This document shows positions 28,501 through 37,283 of a stretch of 64,000 bases of DNA, in pieces (positions within the stretch are counted from its first letter, which is position 1; each line of letters begins with the position of its first letter). Source of the DNA: Hondaea fermentalgiana (Eukaryota > Sar > Bigyra > Thraustochytrida > Thraustochytriidae); NCBI GenBank assembly GCA_014084085.1, contig NPFB01000063.1:31734-95733 (forward strand). Direction: 5' to 3'. The translations under genes were made by a program, and so were the position numbers. The notes beneath the pieces were generated by a model that did not search any database, had not been told where the DNA came from, and saw nothing but the letters and a program-made list of their open reading frames with translations.

Positions 28501-29070
28501 GATACCGAAAAGACGGGCGGCGCTGTGAACGCGAGCGCCCAAGTGCAAGTTCCCTGCAGGGATCTCGAGGGCATCCGTGTACATGAAGCGCACAACAGCG
28601 CGCATGACGTCAAAGTCTGCGATTTCGCACTTGATGTCGCTGCGCCCATACCAGGGTCCGCCGACCTTGAGTCGCTGGCGGAAGACGGGAGATCTCAGAC
28701 TAAGCACGAGTCTATGCGCTGGGATCTGCTCGATTGTCGTCAGGCCCTGGTCGTCCTCGAAGCCGTGGAGTCGCACGTCTGCGAGCTCATGCGAGTTGAA
28801 CATTTTCCGCAGCCCAAGCCGCACATCGTGCTCGAGGGATCCGGATCTAGCTGCTCCAGATGCCGCTGCGGAGGTGCCGCCTGCCTGGGCCTTGGTGAGC
28901 GGCGGCGTTGTCGCGGTCGTTGTTGGCCGTGACGACGACGCGAGTGAGCTCGCCATGGCCGACTCCGAAGTCGACGCGTTGGCCTGCCGCTGTTGCTGCT
29001 GCTGCTGCCGCTGCTGCTGCAGCGTGGCGCCCGCGGCGCCCTCGCCGGTCTCTGCGCCTCCGTGCGCCAT
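25516..29070 (-). CDS. BTB-ankyrin-FYVE protein, rabankyrin-5 (ANKFY1)-like
   Basis: 1184 aa. A Gln/Ser/Thr-rich leader (1-80) is followed by a BTB/POZ domain (~85-205: NSHELADVRLHG, IPAHRLVLSLRSPVFRQRL, RFMYTD). Next come a helical BACK-like stretch and ankyrin repeats in two groups (~497-660, e.g. GCTALHLACRRGHVSVVELL; and ~790-1000, e.g. GVTPLHVAVRNGHVRAVTVLI), separated by a Gln/Ser-rich insert. A FYVE zinc finger sits at ~1010-1070: WVEDAEVTKC, then the PI3P-binding RKHHCRCC motif and VRVCDAC. The order BTB-ANK-FYVE is that of rabankyrin-5, a Rab5 effector on early endosomes and macropinosomes, but there are fewer repeats than in animals. The 114 aa tail after FYVE is acidic then Arg-rich, which animal homologues lack as I know them. 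Predicted location: PI3P-positive endosomes. Confidence 0.9.
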   Translation of the reverse strand: MAHGGAETGEGAAGATLQQQRQQQQQQRQANASTSESAMASSLASSSRPTTTATTPPLTKAQAGGTSAAASGAARSGSLEHDVRLGLRKMFNSHELADVRLHGFEDDQGLTTIEQIPAHRLVLSLRSPVFRQRLKVGGPWYGRSDIKCEIADFDVMRAVVRFMYTDALEIPAGNLHLGARVHSAARLFGITLLEELAGDWLARTVSEGRGTDEWFSTALAVLQFAMHGRSAATALKVERDRLDGCIDPRLARACLNFVHAELDEAPPSTRAALFRAMHGPVANLREGAQDDAASSCEASICADVLLEIAGSVESPRLMESAVLTGRADIVLDLISRGVDPDAPTSLSNLLPVEIALQLGKVLSASAQGDQGHARLASSSSSSISSLPGNTRRQASVDDLYSANSATGPTQRSAGLPSIPAGPTANEGNTDADQESSTRVSAAQTEARIARILDQELGYKPTWSSQEDMTRIVETLILGAKRVADASMGDRRDHVQQHHSMLNLAARLGNARHVEALVEAGADINECDPATGRCALHCAAEGGHADVARVLLANGVVHNQQDQNGCTALHLACRRGHVSVVELLQAAVNVMIPDRYGWTALHHAARKGHAEVAHHILQACEDPLGLIMATEYDQGSTALHLAASNAHYRVVLVVLDMARELDEEAVDEAETTGPSKRRAQQQHQQDQQQQHDQAHAAGGAANDGLSSPKTSRSPQKSDQKDRDGNTENQDSAANQGASSKTGTTAKVSSSGATSSAAAVSSSPSKAGGFPDDRSVGSRRSTRSGKTTLKHGSNIDGYLHCRAITNAKDLQSRTPLHCACATGCDAIIRTEIAFTARLNSGKPDAEETEQHDLPEYDVFRRACKVIETLLDAKSDVMARTKIGYVPLHFALGGQRKQSQQIRGNVSWLRQLQDPGPAQRARIENMTRLLTILVGVPGGHETMKAIGSDGVTPLHVAVRNGHVRAVTVLIRGGADPNARDQAGATPLALAREHWPLPLLVNALIKQLPMAPRWVEDAEVTKCETCKSAFSFTNRKHHCRCCHSIHCSTCASRKLPIPRFGVDSPVRVCDACHEALSWPDVQDEEYSGSDQDEFSDEADEDTFQDELDRRESQARSVASSTSARSFLSSQRKKPTTTSASAARDSTNLAAGATSGSQSSAQASNVKHIRVAASSAANGNRRRRNVNLS

Positions 29071-31018
29071 CGCCTCTGTCGCGCCGCAGGCCGCGGCGGC
29101 GTTGGGCTTGTGGCTGATGATGACGGGGCGAGAGAGTCTCTGCCCATACTAGGCCTAGGCCGAGCCTAGCTCATTATACAGACCGAACAACGTTCATTTA
29201 TAGGTCTGGATAGACAAAGATCAGCCCGGGCCGGCGCAGCTTATGAGCAGCAAGCAGCCCGTCGCAGTCGCTAACGGCCCAGCACTCTAGTACTACCATG
29301 CTTGCTTTATTAGGTGGGACGGGCGTCTTTTGCTCGTGGGACTCGCTCGCTCTCGATGGGTCCAAACTCGCTGCGAATCAATCAATTATTCTTGATTTGG
29401 GAGCGGTTGCGAGGCGTGTCTTCCAAGGCAATCTGCATACCTTCAATCGACAAGCATGCTTTTCGAGGCGACTCCGAATATCTGCAAAATAATATCCCAA
29501 ACACCTGGAACAAGTCTTCACTCATAAACATGCAAGCCTTGGCCGGGCCCCAAATCTTGCGCATTTTCTTTCGACGATCTCTGTCGATCCGCAGAGCAGT
29601 TTTGCCTATCATAGAATGTCGGTGCTCCACCTCCACCTCCACTTCCTCCGCCGACAGCGACAGCGACAGTTGCCCAAGCTGTGTGTTCCTCACCGCACCG
29701 GTGCGTCTTCCTCCACCGCCACACCCGCGGCTTCGTGCGCACTGCATGTGAGACTGGCGGGTGCTCCTCGCTTTTCCTTTTCTTTCCGCACACCATCGCA
29801 CGATGTCTTGCACACACCTAAAAAGCCGAACGACGCACTCCGCCAGGCCTGCCACTGATGCCGCGGCAACGCGCGTGATGATCTTCGCCGCTCTTGAGTG
29901 TCAGAAAGTCCACGCCTCGTTCGTTCGATTGTTTGTTTGGTTTTATGGTGACCGTAAAAGGATCGATTTCTTTCCAAGCGGCGGCGGCACGAGGCCCGGT
30001 TCGGAGGGGCCTCGCGCACGTCCTGTCCGCGTCTCTTACGCCTACTTCCTCCTCAATTCCTTCTCTGGCCCCCAGTCTACCTGTATTCGTCTCGTCTTGG
30101 GGCGTATCGAACAACACCCTGCCCCGACCTGCACCCATATAAACCACCTTAGGGCACCGGGAGGTATACGCGGACTCCGCCGGCACCCCCCACCTCGATT
30201 CCCGCGCGTGCCGCCTCGCGCGCGCTCCTTTTCCCTCAAGGATCCTCTCGCGCCCGCTCCCTGGCGCCGCTGCTGCTCTCCTCGTCGCCGCCTGCAAGCG
30301 CGTCTGCGCCCGCGCGCAGCCAGCAGCAGCAGCAGCGGCTGCGGCAGCCCTCCCGCCATGCGCGCTCGACGCTGATGATCGATGCCCGCGCGGCACGTGC
30401 ACGTGCACGCGCGAAAAAAAAGCCAAAAAAGCACGCCCGCCGCCGCGGCCTCGCCCTCCCCGCCCTCGCTGCAGCCGCCGCGGCCTCGCGCGAGCCCTCC
30501 TCCTCCTCCTCCTCCTCCTCGCCGCGCCAGTGCAGCGCCGCTCGCGGCCGCCTCCGCTCGCGCTCGCGGCCTCGCGGTCGGGGGTCGCGCCGTGCACACG
30601 CCGCATTCCACAGCTCAGCTCATTCCTTCATTCATCCAGAGCCCGGCGCGCGCACGTGTATGCACAGAACGGGAGCAGAGCAGGGCAGCGGAGCAGAGCA
30701 GAGCAGACCTGCAACCCGGCGCCGCTGCTGCTGCCGCTGCCGCCGCCGCCGTCGGAGCGGAGTCGGCGCGAGCCTTGCTGTCGCTGCCCGGCGAGCTGCA
30801 AGCGAGCGAGCGAGCGAGCGCGTGCGGGCCGGCTGCCTGGCTGGCTGGCTGCCTAGGAGAGCGAGTCCAGTCCATCTTCACTCGAGACGCGGGCGCGCGT
30901 GCGGAAGGCGCTCGCTCGGTCGCCCGGTCGGCGCGGACAGGCGCCGGCAGACCAGGAGCGCGAGGAGGAGGAGGGGGAGGAGAGCCGCGGCCAGCGCGTC
31001 GCGTAGACGCAGGGCGCG
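29071..31018. other. Divergent promoter interval, BTB-ANK-FYVE / myosin
   Basis: 1.95 kb. The proximal 250 bp next to the BTB gene holds TAGGCCTA (29150) and GCCTAG variants. 29300-30000 is mixed composition; 30200-31018 is very GC-rich with CTCCTCCTCCTC, GAGCAGAGCAG (~30670-30710) and GCGAGCGAGCGAGC (~30800) runs typical of a long leader. Frames of 200-260 aa here are Arg/Ala/Ser-biased shadows. No RNA gene recognised. Confidence 0.5.
29150..29157. promoter_or_regulatory. TAGGCCTA palindrome, copy 3
   Basis: Third copy of the octamer, 80 bp upstream of the ATG of the BTB-ANK-FYVE gene and followed by a second AGGCC and a GCCTAG element. Confidence 0.3.
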
Positions 31019-34000
31019 ATGGGGTTCTTCAGCATCCGCGTGAGCAGCAAGAAGCCCACGGCCGAGCAGCTCGAGAAGCTCGCCGCGAGCAAGGGCAAGC
31101 TGCGCAAGCCGACCGGCTGGGTCCGCCGGGAGACCTACGATGGCAAGCCGTACTACTTTAACCACTCGGCCATGTCCGTGGACGAGAGCGTGCAGTTCGA
31201 AAAGCCAGACTCGCTCAAGACCGAAGAGGAGCTCGCGCGCACCAGCGGCGAGTGGGTCTGGGCCCCTCACCCAACCCGCATCTGGCAGCCCGCCAAGGTC
31301 TTGAAGCGCAACAAGGACGGCTCCGTCCTCGTGCAGCCTTACAAGGGCAACCAAATGACCATTCCCGCCGACGGCCTCATGCAGCCGTGCCGGGAAACTG
31401 GCAACCGCGTTCAGGAGGTGCCGCTGTGGCCCGTCAACCACACCGCGCTCGACTTTCTCGAGGACGACGTCATCCAGCTTGACCCCGTCAACGAGGCCAC
31501 CATCCTGCACAACACCGAGGCGAGGTATGCTCGCGATCAAATTTACACCTGGGTCGGCGCAGGGCGCGCTGTCCTGCTCTCGCTCAACCCCTACAAGGAG
31601 ATCGAGGGCTTTGACGAGGCCAACATGTCGTTTCACAAATCACAAGAGAATAAGCCGGACAAGTGGATCCCTCCGCACGTCTTTGCCATCGCCAACGAGG
31701 CCTACGATGCTCTCATCGAAAACAAAAAGGACCAGTCCATTCTCATCAGCGGCGACTCTGGCGCAGGCAAGACGGAAAGCACGCGCCACTGTCTCGAATT
31801 TTTCGCCAAACAGGTCGGCAGCGAGGCCGTCGACCATCGCGTCTCAGAAAAGCTCCTCTACGCAAGCCCGCTGCTCGAAGCTTTTGGCAACGCTGTGACG
31901 ATCCGTAACTTCAACTCGTCGCGCTTTGGCCGCTGGGTCGAAGTCACCTTCTCGCACGAGTCGGGCCAGATCACCGGCGCAAAGTTCACCAACTTTCTGC
32001 TCGAAAAGACCCGCGTCATTGGCCACCAGGAACGCGAGCGCAGCTTTCACATCTTTTACCAGATCCTCCAGGACGCCGATTTGGTCGCGGAACTGGGTCT
32101 CGAAAAGCCAAAGGCGTACAGCTACCTCAACCACAGCAAGGCCAGCACGGGAGGCCCCCTTGCTGGCATCGACGACGCCGCCAAGTTCGAGACGGTCAGG
32201 GAAGCGCTGGAGAGCCTCGAGTTCTCTGGAGACGAGCAATCGTCTATCTTTCGCATTCTCAGTGGTGTCCTGAACCTGGGCAACATCGCGTTCAAGGACG
32301 TCGATGACGCCACCTCGCAGGTGACTGGAAGCGAAGTGACCTCTGCTGGCGAGTCGTGGCTTGCCAAGGCTGCCGATGCGCTCTCGCTCGACGGCGAGGC
32401 GCTGCGCGCTATGCTCACCTCTCGCACTCTGTCCACGCGCGGGGAGGAAATTAAAGTGTCTCTGGACGCTGCCGCCGCAAAGGATGCCACCAATGCCCTG
32501 GCCAAGGATGTGTACAACCGCCTTTTTTCGTTCTTGGTCAAGAGCGTCAACGAGGCCATGGCGCCGCCTGCAGAGAGCTTCAAGATTGGCATTCTCGACA
32601 TTTTCGGCTTTGAGATCCTCGAAAAGAACTCCTTCGAGCAGCTCCTCATCAACTACTGCAATGAAAAACTCCAGCAGTACTTTAACGCCCACACGTTCGA
32701 CGTCGAGGAGAGCTTTTACCGCGCCGAAGGCGTCGACTACAGCTTTCTCAAGTATGTCGACAACCAAGAGGTCCTCGACCTTCTCGAGATCAAGTCCAAG
32801 GGCATTCTGCACATGCTCGATGACGAGGGCGCCCTGGGTGCCGGCTCGGATCAGAGCTGGCTCGGTAAGGTCGAAAAGGAGTACGGCGACCACCCATGCT
32901 TCGAGACGGACTTTCGGCGCAAGTTCGAATCTGTTCTCAGCTTTGAGATCAAGCATTACGCCGATACTGTCAAGTACGACGCTTCCGGATTTGTGTCCAA
33001 GAACAAGGACACGCTCTGGGCGGACTTGTACAGTGGCGCTTCGGCCTCGTCCGATGCTGTCATGACGAAAATGTACCCGGCGCGCACGACGCGGTCGTCC
33101 AACACTAAACCTGTGGCGGCGCAGTTCCGCGGCCACGTGAACAACTTGCTCAAGCTCATTCAGTCGACCGAGGTCCGCTTCATTCGCTGCATCAAGCCTA
33201 ACGAACGCATGGAGTCGGGCAGCTTCGAGGCCACGCTTGTGGCGCAGCAACTTCGTTACAGTGGTGTTTTCGAAACCATTGAAATTCGTCAGGGCGGCTA
33301 CCCGTTCCGTCTTACTCACAAGCAGTTTGCCTTTCGATACGCCTGCATCAACATTGGCCTCAAGTACCCCAAATTCGACGGCCATTCGGCTTGGCGCAAT
33401 CTTTGCGCTGAAATCCTCAACAACTTTTATGACGAGACTGTCGCACAGAACGCACAGCTTGGTAACTCGATGGTTCTTTACCGAGTTGAGGTGCACAAAC
33501 CTCTCGAGGTGGCGCGTAATCTCGCCATCGAGGTCAACCTTCCCCGCATCCAGGGCTTCATCCGTGGTGCCATTGGTCGCCACTACGCGAATCAGCTTCG
33601 CGAGGCCGAGGACACCCTTCAGGCGGCCCTTGACGCCGGCAACGATATTGCGCTGGTGCGCAAGGGCTTTAGCCTCGTCGAAGATACCAAGGCTTGGTTG
33701 GAGCCGAACCTTTCGTTTCTGCCGGCGTACCCGATGCAGCTTTACAACAAGGGTCGTCACCTCGAATCTCGTCTTGTCGCGTTCGAGGAGCTCGAGGCCG
33801 AAATGCACGAAGCCTCGGACAACAAGGTTGCCGAAAAGGTCGACGTCGCTCTTTACAAGCACCTCATTGAGCTTTGCGAGCGCGCGGATGGAGATTTGGC
33901 CGATGTCGTGCGCACCAACGCGCAGCAAGACCTCTATGAATTCTGCCAGGAGCTTATTCACGACTCGCCCCCGGGTCTTCTCGACGCCGAGGCCGGTCCT

Positions 34001-35101
34001 GCGCTGGAGTCGCTCGACCGCGAGCGCATGCAAGCCGTCTCAGACAAGGCCGACGAAATTGGCTACCCGACGGAAATCGTGAAGCGCATCAAGTACATTT
34101 TGGGCCGTCTCGAGTATCTCGATGTCGAGCTGGTCGAGTCGCTCGACGTTCTTGACTCGGTCCGCATGAAGGAAGCACTTGATGAGTGCCGGTTGTACAA
34201 GCACGAGAACGCGGACGTGCATGAGATTGAGCGTCTCTTCGATCTTCCCGAGATTGAGTTTGTGCAAATGGAACTTAAGGCCGCCAAGCGCCTGGGCGAC
34301 AAGCCTCGCGAGCTTCACCGTCGCATTCGGCTCCGCGAGCTGCAAATCCTGGCGCGCCACGACGAGCTTTCCAACTGGGCCGCCTCGGGTCATGTGCGTG
34401 AGGCCACGCATTACGCCAAGTCTGCCGGTATGTGCGGCCGTACGGCTGTGCTGCTTAGCATGTTGCGATGGACCGAAAAGCCCATTCCGTGCCCGCTTAC
34501 GCTCATGCCCGGCGAGGTGCCCGGCGTCGTCGACGACACCAAGGAAGTCAAGAAGATGAAGAAGATGTGCAAGGCTAACTTCGTCAACGTCATGAAGGCA
34601 ATGGGTGACAAGAAGGCTTCACAGCCAGACAAGTTTGTGCAAAAGGTGATTGACTTTGGTCTCGCGAACCCCGGTCTCCGCAACGAGGTCTTCGTCCAGA
34701 TCATCAAGCAGCTCACCGAGAACCCTAACGAGTACTCTGTCGAAGCTGGCTACGAGCTTCTCAGTCTCTGCGCCGCGGCATTTTTGCCGAGCGATGGATT
34801 CGCCGACTACCTCACCGTTTGGGTGATGGATCATCCTCCCCCCGACGGCAACTGGCATGCCATCACCTCGGGCATGCATCAGTTGCAATTCCGCGAGGAA
34901 GACGAAGCGTCGGAATCTGGGGCGCCATCGGGCGACCTTGCCGAGCTTCGGAGTGAGCTGAATAAGCTCCGCGAGGAGGGATCTCGTTTCTCGATTGCCA
35001 TTGATGCCTTTACGGGTCCCACCGAGGCCATGCGCACCAAGGAGTTGAGTAAGCTCAAGGCTGCCAAGCTCAATGCAGCGATGGACCGCCCCTCGCTCTA
35101 A
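31019..35101 (+). CDS. Unconventional myosin: WW-like N-terminus, motor, one IQ motif, MyTH4 tail
   Basis: 1360 aa. Residues ~32-64 resemble a WW domain (GWVRRETYDGKPYYFNH), but the second Trp is Phe (QFEKP). The motor spans ~80-830: P-loop GDSGAGKT (245-252, Asp for the usual Glu), switch I NFNSSRFG (297-304), switch II DIFGFE (527-532) and the actin-binding-loop element VRFIRCIKPN (719-728). The TEDS-rule position, 16 residues before the DALAK-like NALAK, falls on Glu477, so phosphorylation should not be needed for activity. One IQ motif follows (IQGFIRGAIGR, 844-854), then a long helical tail. A MyTH4 domain sits at ~1150-1285 (LANPGLRNEVFVQIIKQLTENP, GYELLSLCAAAFLPS). There is no FERM domain after MyTH4, which is atypical of animal MyTH4 myosins. 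WW-containing and MyTH4-only myosins are known from stramenopiles, so a class XXX/XXXI-like assignment is possible but unproven. Confidence 0.92.
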   Translation: MGFFSIRVSSKKPTAEQLEKLAASKGKLRKPTGWVRRETYDGKPYYFNHSAMSVDESVQFEKPDSLKTEEELARTSGEWVWAPHPTRIWQPAKVLKRNKDGSVLVQPYKGNQMTIPADGLMQPCRETGNRVQEVPLWPVNHTALDFLEDDVIQLDPVNEATILHNTEARYARDQIYTWVGAGRAVLLSLNPYKEIEGFDEANMSFHKSQENKPDKWIPPHVFAIANEAYDALIENKKDQSILISGDSGAGKTESTRHCLEFFAKQVGSEAVDHRVSEKLLYASPLLEAFGNAVTIRNFNSSRFGRWVEVTFSHESGQITGAKFTNFLLEKTRVIGHQERERSFHIFYQILQDADLVAELGLEKPKAYSYLNHSKASTGGPLAGIDDAAKFETVREALESLEFSGDEQSSIFRILSGVLNLGNIAFKDVDDATSQVTGSEVTSAGESWLAKAADALSLDGEALRAMLTSRTLSTRGEEIKVSLDAAAAKDATNALAKDVYNRLFSFLVKSVNEAMAPPAESFKIGILDIFGFEILEKNSFEQLLINYCNEKLQQYFNAHTFDVEESFYRAEGVDYSFLKYVDNQEVLDLLEIKSKGILHMLDDEGALGAGSDQSWLGKVEKEYGDHPCFETDFRRKFESVLSFEIKHYADTVKYDASGFVSKNKDTLWADLYSGASASSDAVMTKMYPARTTRSSNTKPVAAQFRGHVNNLLKLIQSTEVRFIRCIKPNERMESGSFEATLVAQQLRYSGVFETIEIRQGGYPFRLTHKQFAFRYACINIGLKYPKFDGHSAWRNLCAEILNNFYDETVAQNAQLGNSMVLYRVEVHKPLEVARNLAIEVNLPRIQGFIRGAIGRHYANQLREAEDTLQAALDAGNDIALVRKGFSLVEDTKAWLEPNLSFLPAYPMQLYNKGRHLESRLVAFEELEAEMHEASDNKVAEKVDVALYKHLIELCERADGDLADVVRTNAQQDLYEFCQELIHDSPPGLLDAEAGPALESLDRERMQAVSDKADEIGYPTEIVKRIKYILGRLEYLDVELVESLDVLDSVRMKEALDECRLYKHENADVHEIERLFDLPEIEFVQMELKAAKRLGDKPRELHRRIRLRELQILARHDELSNWAASGHVREATHYAKSAGMCGRTAVLLSMLRWTEKPIPCPLTLMPGEVPGVVDDTKEVKKMKKMCKANFVNVMKAMGDKKASQPDKFVQKVIDFGLANPGLRNEVFVQIIKQLTENPNEYSVEAGYELLSLCAAAFLPSDGFADYLTVWVMDHPPPDGNWHAITSGMHQLQFREEDEASESGAPSGDLAELRSELNKLREEGSRFSIAIDAFTGPTEAMRTKELSKLKAAKLNAAMDRPSL

Positions 35102-35318
35102 GATTGCATCCCATTCGTTTTCACAAGTCGGTTTGCTGACCTGATTCGCCCGACCTTTGCTTTTCGTTCTCCCCCCCTTCCCTTTTCCCTTTTCGTCTTT
35201 TGGGCCCTTTTCATACAAATAAGTGTTCTTTCTGTGTCTGTCTGCGGTTTTTGTTGTTTCTCTGTGTGTGTCTTTGTTTTTCATTTTGCTTTCTTGAAAT
35301 TTTTCCCTTTCTTCATTA

Positions 35319-36833
35319 TTATTGAGCACCAGGAATATTGAGCAAACCCTTGAGCTGTAGAAAACCCATGGCATTGCCGATGCCGGCACGACGGGTTAGC
35401 TCATCGCTTTTGTTATCGCACAATGTCCACATAAACTCGCCCAAGAGCCTGGACACAGTATTGGACGCTGGCGTATTCATACTCTTGATCACAAAGCTCA
35501 AGAGCGAGCCGGGCGGCACGTGCTCGCCGTCCATTTTTTGCTTGCCATTCTTCTTGTTGGTTGGCTTTTGTGAACCCTCAGTCGCGCCTGCACTTCGCGC
35601 GGTGGATTCGCCAGGCTTGCTAGAATTTCCCTCGGGTAAAGCCGCCTCTGTAGATGAATCCTGCGCGGAATTCTTAGAACCATCCGAGTTCTCCTTGTCT
35701 TCAGCCTCTGCTGCAGCCTTGGCAGCCTTGGCAGCGAGTTCATCTTGTTCAGAGAACAATAGAGTTTTCATTTGCGTTTTGGCCGCGACGGAGTTGTTTG
35801 CTGCCTCGGAAAGCACGACCAAGGGCGGCGTGAGCCGGACTTCGTAGTCTGGCTTGCCCTGCACCAAGGTTGCGTGCAGCTCACGTTCGAGCAGCTCCAG
35901 AATAGGTGCCAGCGCGTTGTTTGCACTGAGAAAATTCGCGTACTGCGGTGGCATGAATGTGAGTACGGTGACGACCTTGGCACGGACCTCCATAGCCCAA
36001 GGAAGGTCAGCGGGAACGAGCAAGAGCTCGACCAGGACAACACCAAGTTGCGTCAGAAAATCGCGTTCGTGCTCTGACGGATCATCGCTGCGCAAATCTT
36101 CTTGCTTCATTTGCGAAGCTAAGAGCATCTGCAACGTGAGGATTTCGAGCACCAGATCTACGCGACCGCGGTCTTTACCTGGGAACCGTGAGGGTGTCTT
36201 GCTGCGGACGCAATATGCCAGACATGCAACGGATGCCCGTGCGTATGCGTTGATCATTTGCGTCAGCTTGGCACGACACTCGTCGCTGTTGTTTTTTTCC
36301 GCACTAACGGCCTGGTTCTGAATGCACAAGTTCATGACGCGGGTGCAGCGTTGCAGTTTGCCCGCGGACCCGGCGGCGCGAAAGAGCGCCAAGACACGAG
36401 CGCCGCCGTCAATCTCTTGAAAGGCCTTGTAGGCGGCCGGGTTCATATAGATGGAGTTCACGAGGCAAGTGACGCCCTCGACGCTGGCCACGTGACCCAC
36501 GCTCGCTTGGTTCTCGCCGGCACGCAAATATAGTTGGAGCGCTGGGCCCTGCGCAAATGCTTCGCTGCCCTTGATCCGCGTGCGCAGGTACAGTCTCGCT
36601 ACGCGCAAGATCTTGAACAGGAGCTCTCTCTCCGCGCTTTCAAGCGCCGCCCCCTGCGCCTTGTCCAGCAGCCGCTGGCCTTCCGCCTGCACCTCTGCGC
36701 AGTCGCCGGCCACGGCCGCCGCGTCGCCCAGGTCCACGTCGCCGTCGAGCTCCGCCTCCGCGGTCTGCGTCCCGGGCCGCGCCTTCGACAGGGCCTCGAG
36801 CCTGGCGGCCGTGCGCTCCGCCCTGGCCTCCAT
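35319..36833 (-). CDS. RIC8: RIC8 / synembryn, G-alpha chaperone and exchange factor
   Basis: 504 aa from ATG 36833 (MEARAERTAARL); 36 codons of Arg-rich frame upstream are treated as leader. The body is an all-helical armadillo-like solenoid with a disordered acidic, Ala/Lys/Ser-rich insert (~370-440). The most diagnostic blocks are TPPLVVLSEAANNSV...MKTLLF and the C-terminal LLGEFMWTLCDNKSDELTRRAGIGNAMGFLQLKGLL, which match the RIC8 ending (Gly-Tyr-Gly-Asn-Ala-Ala-Gly-Leu-Leu type). VTCLVNSIYMNP and VLTFMP fit earlier repeats. RIC8 folds nascent G-alpha subunits and catalyses GDP release without a receptor. Length is close to animal RIC8 (~530 aa). Convergent with the myosin gene (217 bp gap) and divergent from the OSCA channel gene. 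Confidence 0.85.
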   Translation of the reverse strand: MEARAERTAARLEALSKARPGTQTAEAELDGDVDLGDAAAVAGDCAEVQAEGQRLLDKAQGAALESAERELLFKILRVARLYLRTRIKGSEAFAQGPALQLYLRAGENQASVGHVASVEGVTCLVNSIYMNPAAYKAFQEIDGGARVLALFRAAGSAGKLQRCTRVMNLCIQNQAVSAEKNNSDECRAKLTQMINAYARASVACLAYCVRSKTPSRFPGKDRGRVDLVLEILTLQMLLASQMKQEDLRSDDPSEHERDFLTQLGVVLVELLLVPADLPWAMEVRAKVVTVLTFMPPQYANFLSANNALAPILELLERELHATLVQGKPDYEVRLTPPLVVLSEAANNSVAAKTQMKTLLFSEQDELAAKAAKAAAEAEDKENSDGSKNSAQDSSTEAALPEGNSSKPGESTARSAGATEGSQKPTNKKNGKQKMDGEHVPPGSLLSFVIKSMNTPASNTVSRLLGEFMWTLCDNKSDELTRRAGIGNAMGFLQLKGLLNIPGAQ

Positions 36834-37283
36834 CCTCGCGCGCGGCGCGCTGCTGCTCCTCCTCCTCGCGCGCGCTCCTCCCGCCGCCCGCGCGAACGTT
36901 GTTCGGGTTTGCTGCCCTGCCCGAGCTCGCTTTTCGTGCACGTACTACAGACAGATCCTCCTTCCTGTCTTCTTTACTGTTACTGTTTACTGTTTAGTTC
37001 ATAGTATACTATTCTATACTATAGTATACTATACTATACTATAGCATACAATCTCTCGCTCGACTCCGCCGTTGAAGCTGCAGTGTGTCCCAGCGGCATT
37101 CTCCACTGCGGCCGCGGCCGCGCAAGTGCGGCAAACGGCGGCGCAAGTGCGGCAAACGGCAGCGCAAAGGCAGCGAACCCGCGCGGAGGACTGCGAGGAG
37201 GCTCTAGCAGCAGAGCTCGTTCGGGGCGGCGGCGGCGAGCGAGCGTCCGCGCACGCGGCGGCGGAGCGCGGCGCGGGAGCGCG
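36834..37283. promoter_or_regulatory. Shared divergent promoter, RIC8 / OSCA channel
   Basis: 450 bp between two divergent ATGs. Its core is the strikingly AT-rich TATAGTATACTATA-type tract at 36999-37051 in otherwise GC-rich flanks; the OSCA side has repeated GCGGCGCAAGTGCGGCAAACG units (~37125-37160). Confidence 0.5.
36999..37051. repeat. TATAGTATAC-type AT-rich palindromic tract
   Basis: Repeated TACTATA and TATAGTATAC units, including the 14 bp perfect palindrome TATAGTATACTATA. It lies mid-way in a divergent promoter and could serve as a bidirectional TATA-like or melting element; the function is inferred. Confidence 0.55.

Noticed and set aside
29818..30606. 262-codon minus-strand frame in the myosin promoter region
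   Set aside because: Arg/Ala/Gly-rich GC-driven frame with competing frames of similar length on both strands.
31844..34033. 729-codon open frame antisense to the myosin gene
   Set aside because: It mirrors the C/G-biased third codon positions of the myosin motor; the translated sequence has no domain and the sense gene is certain.
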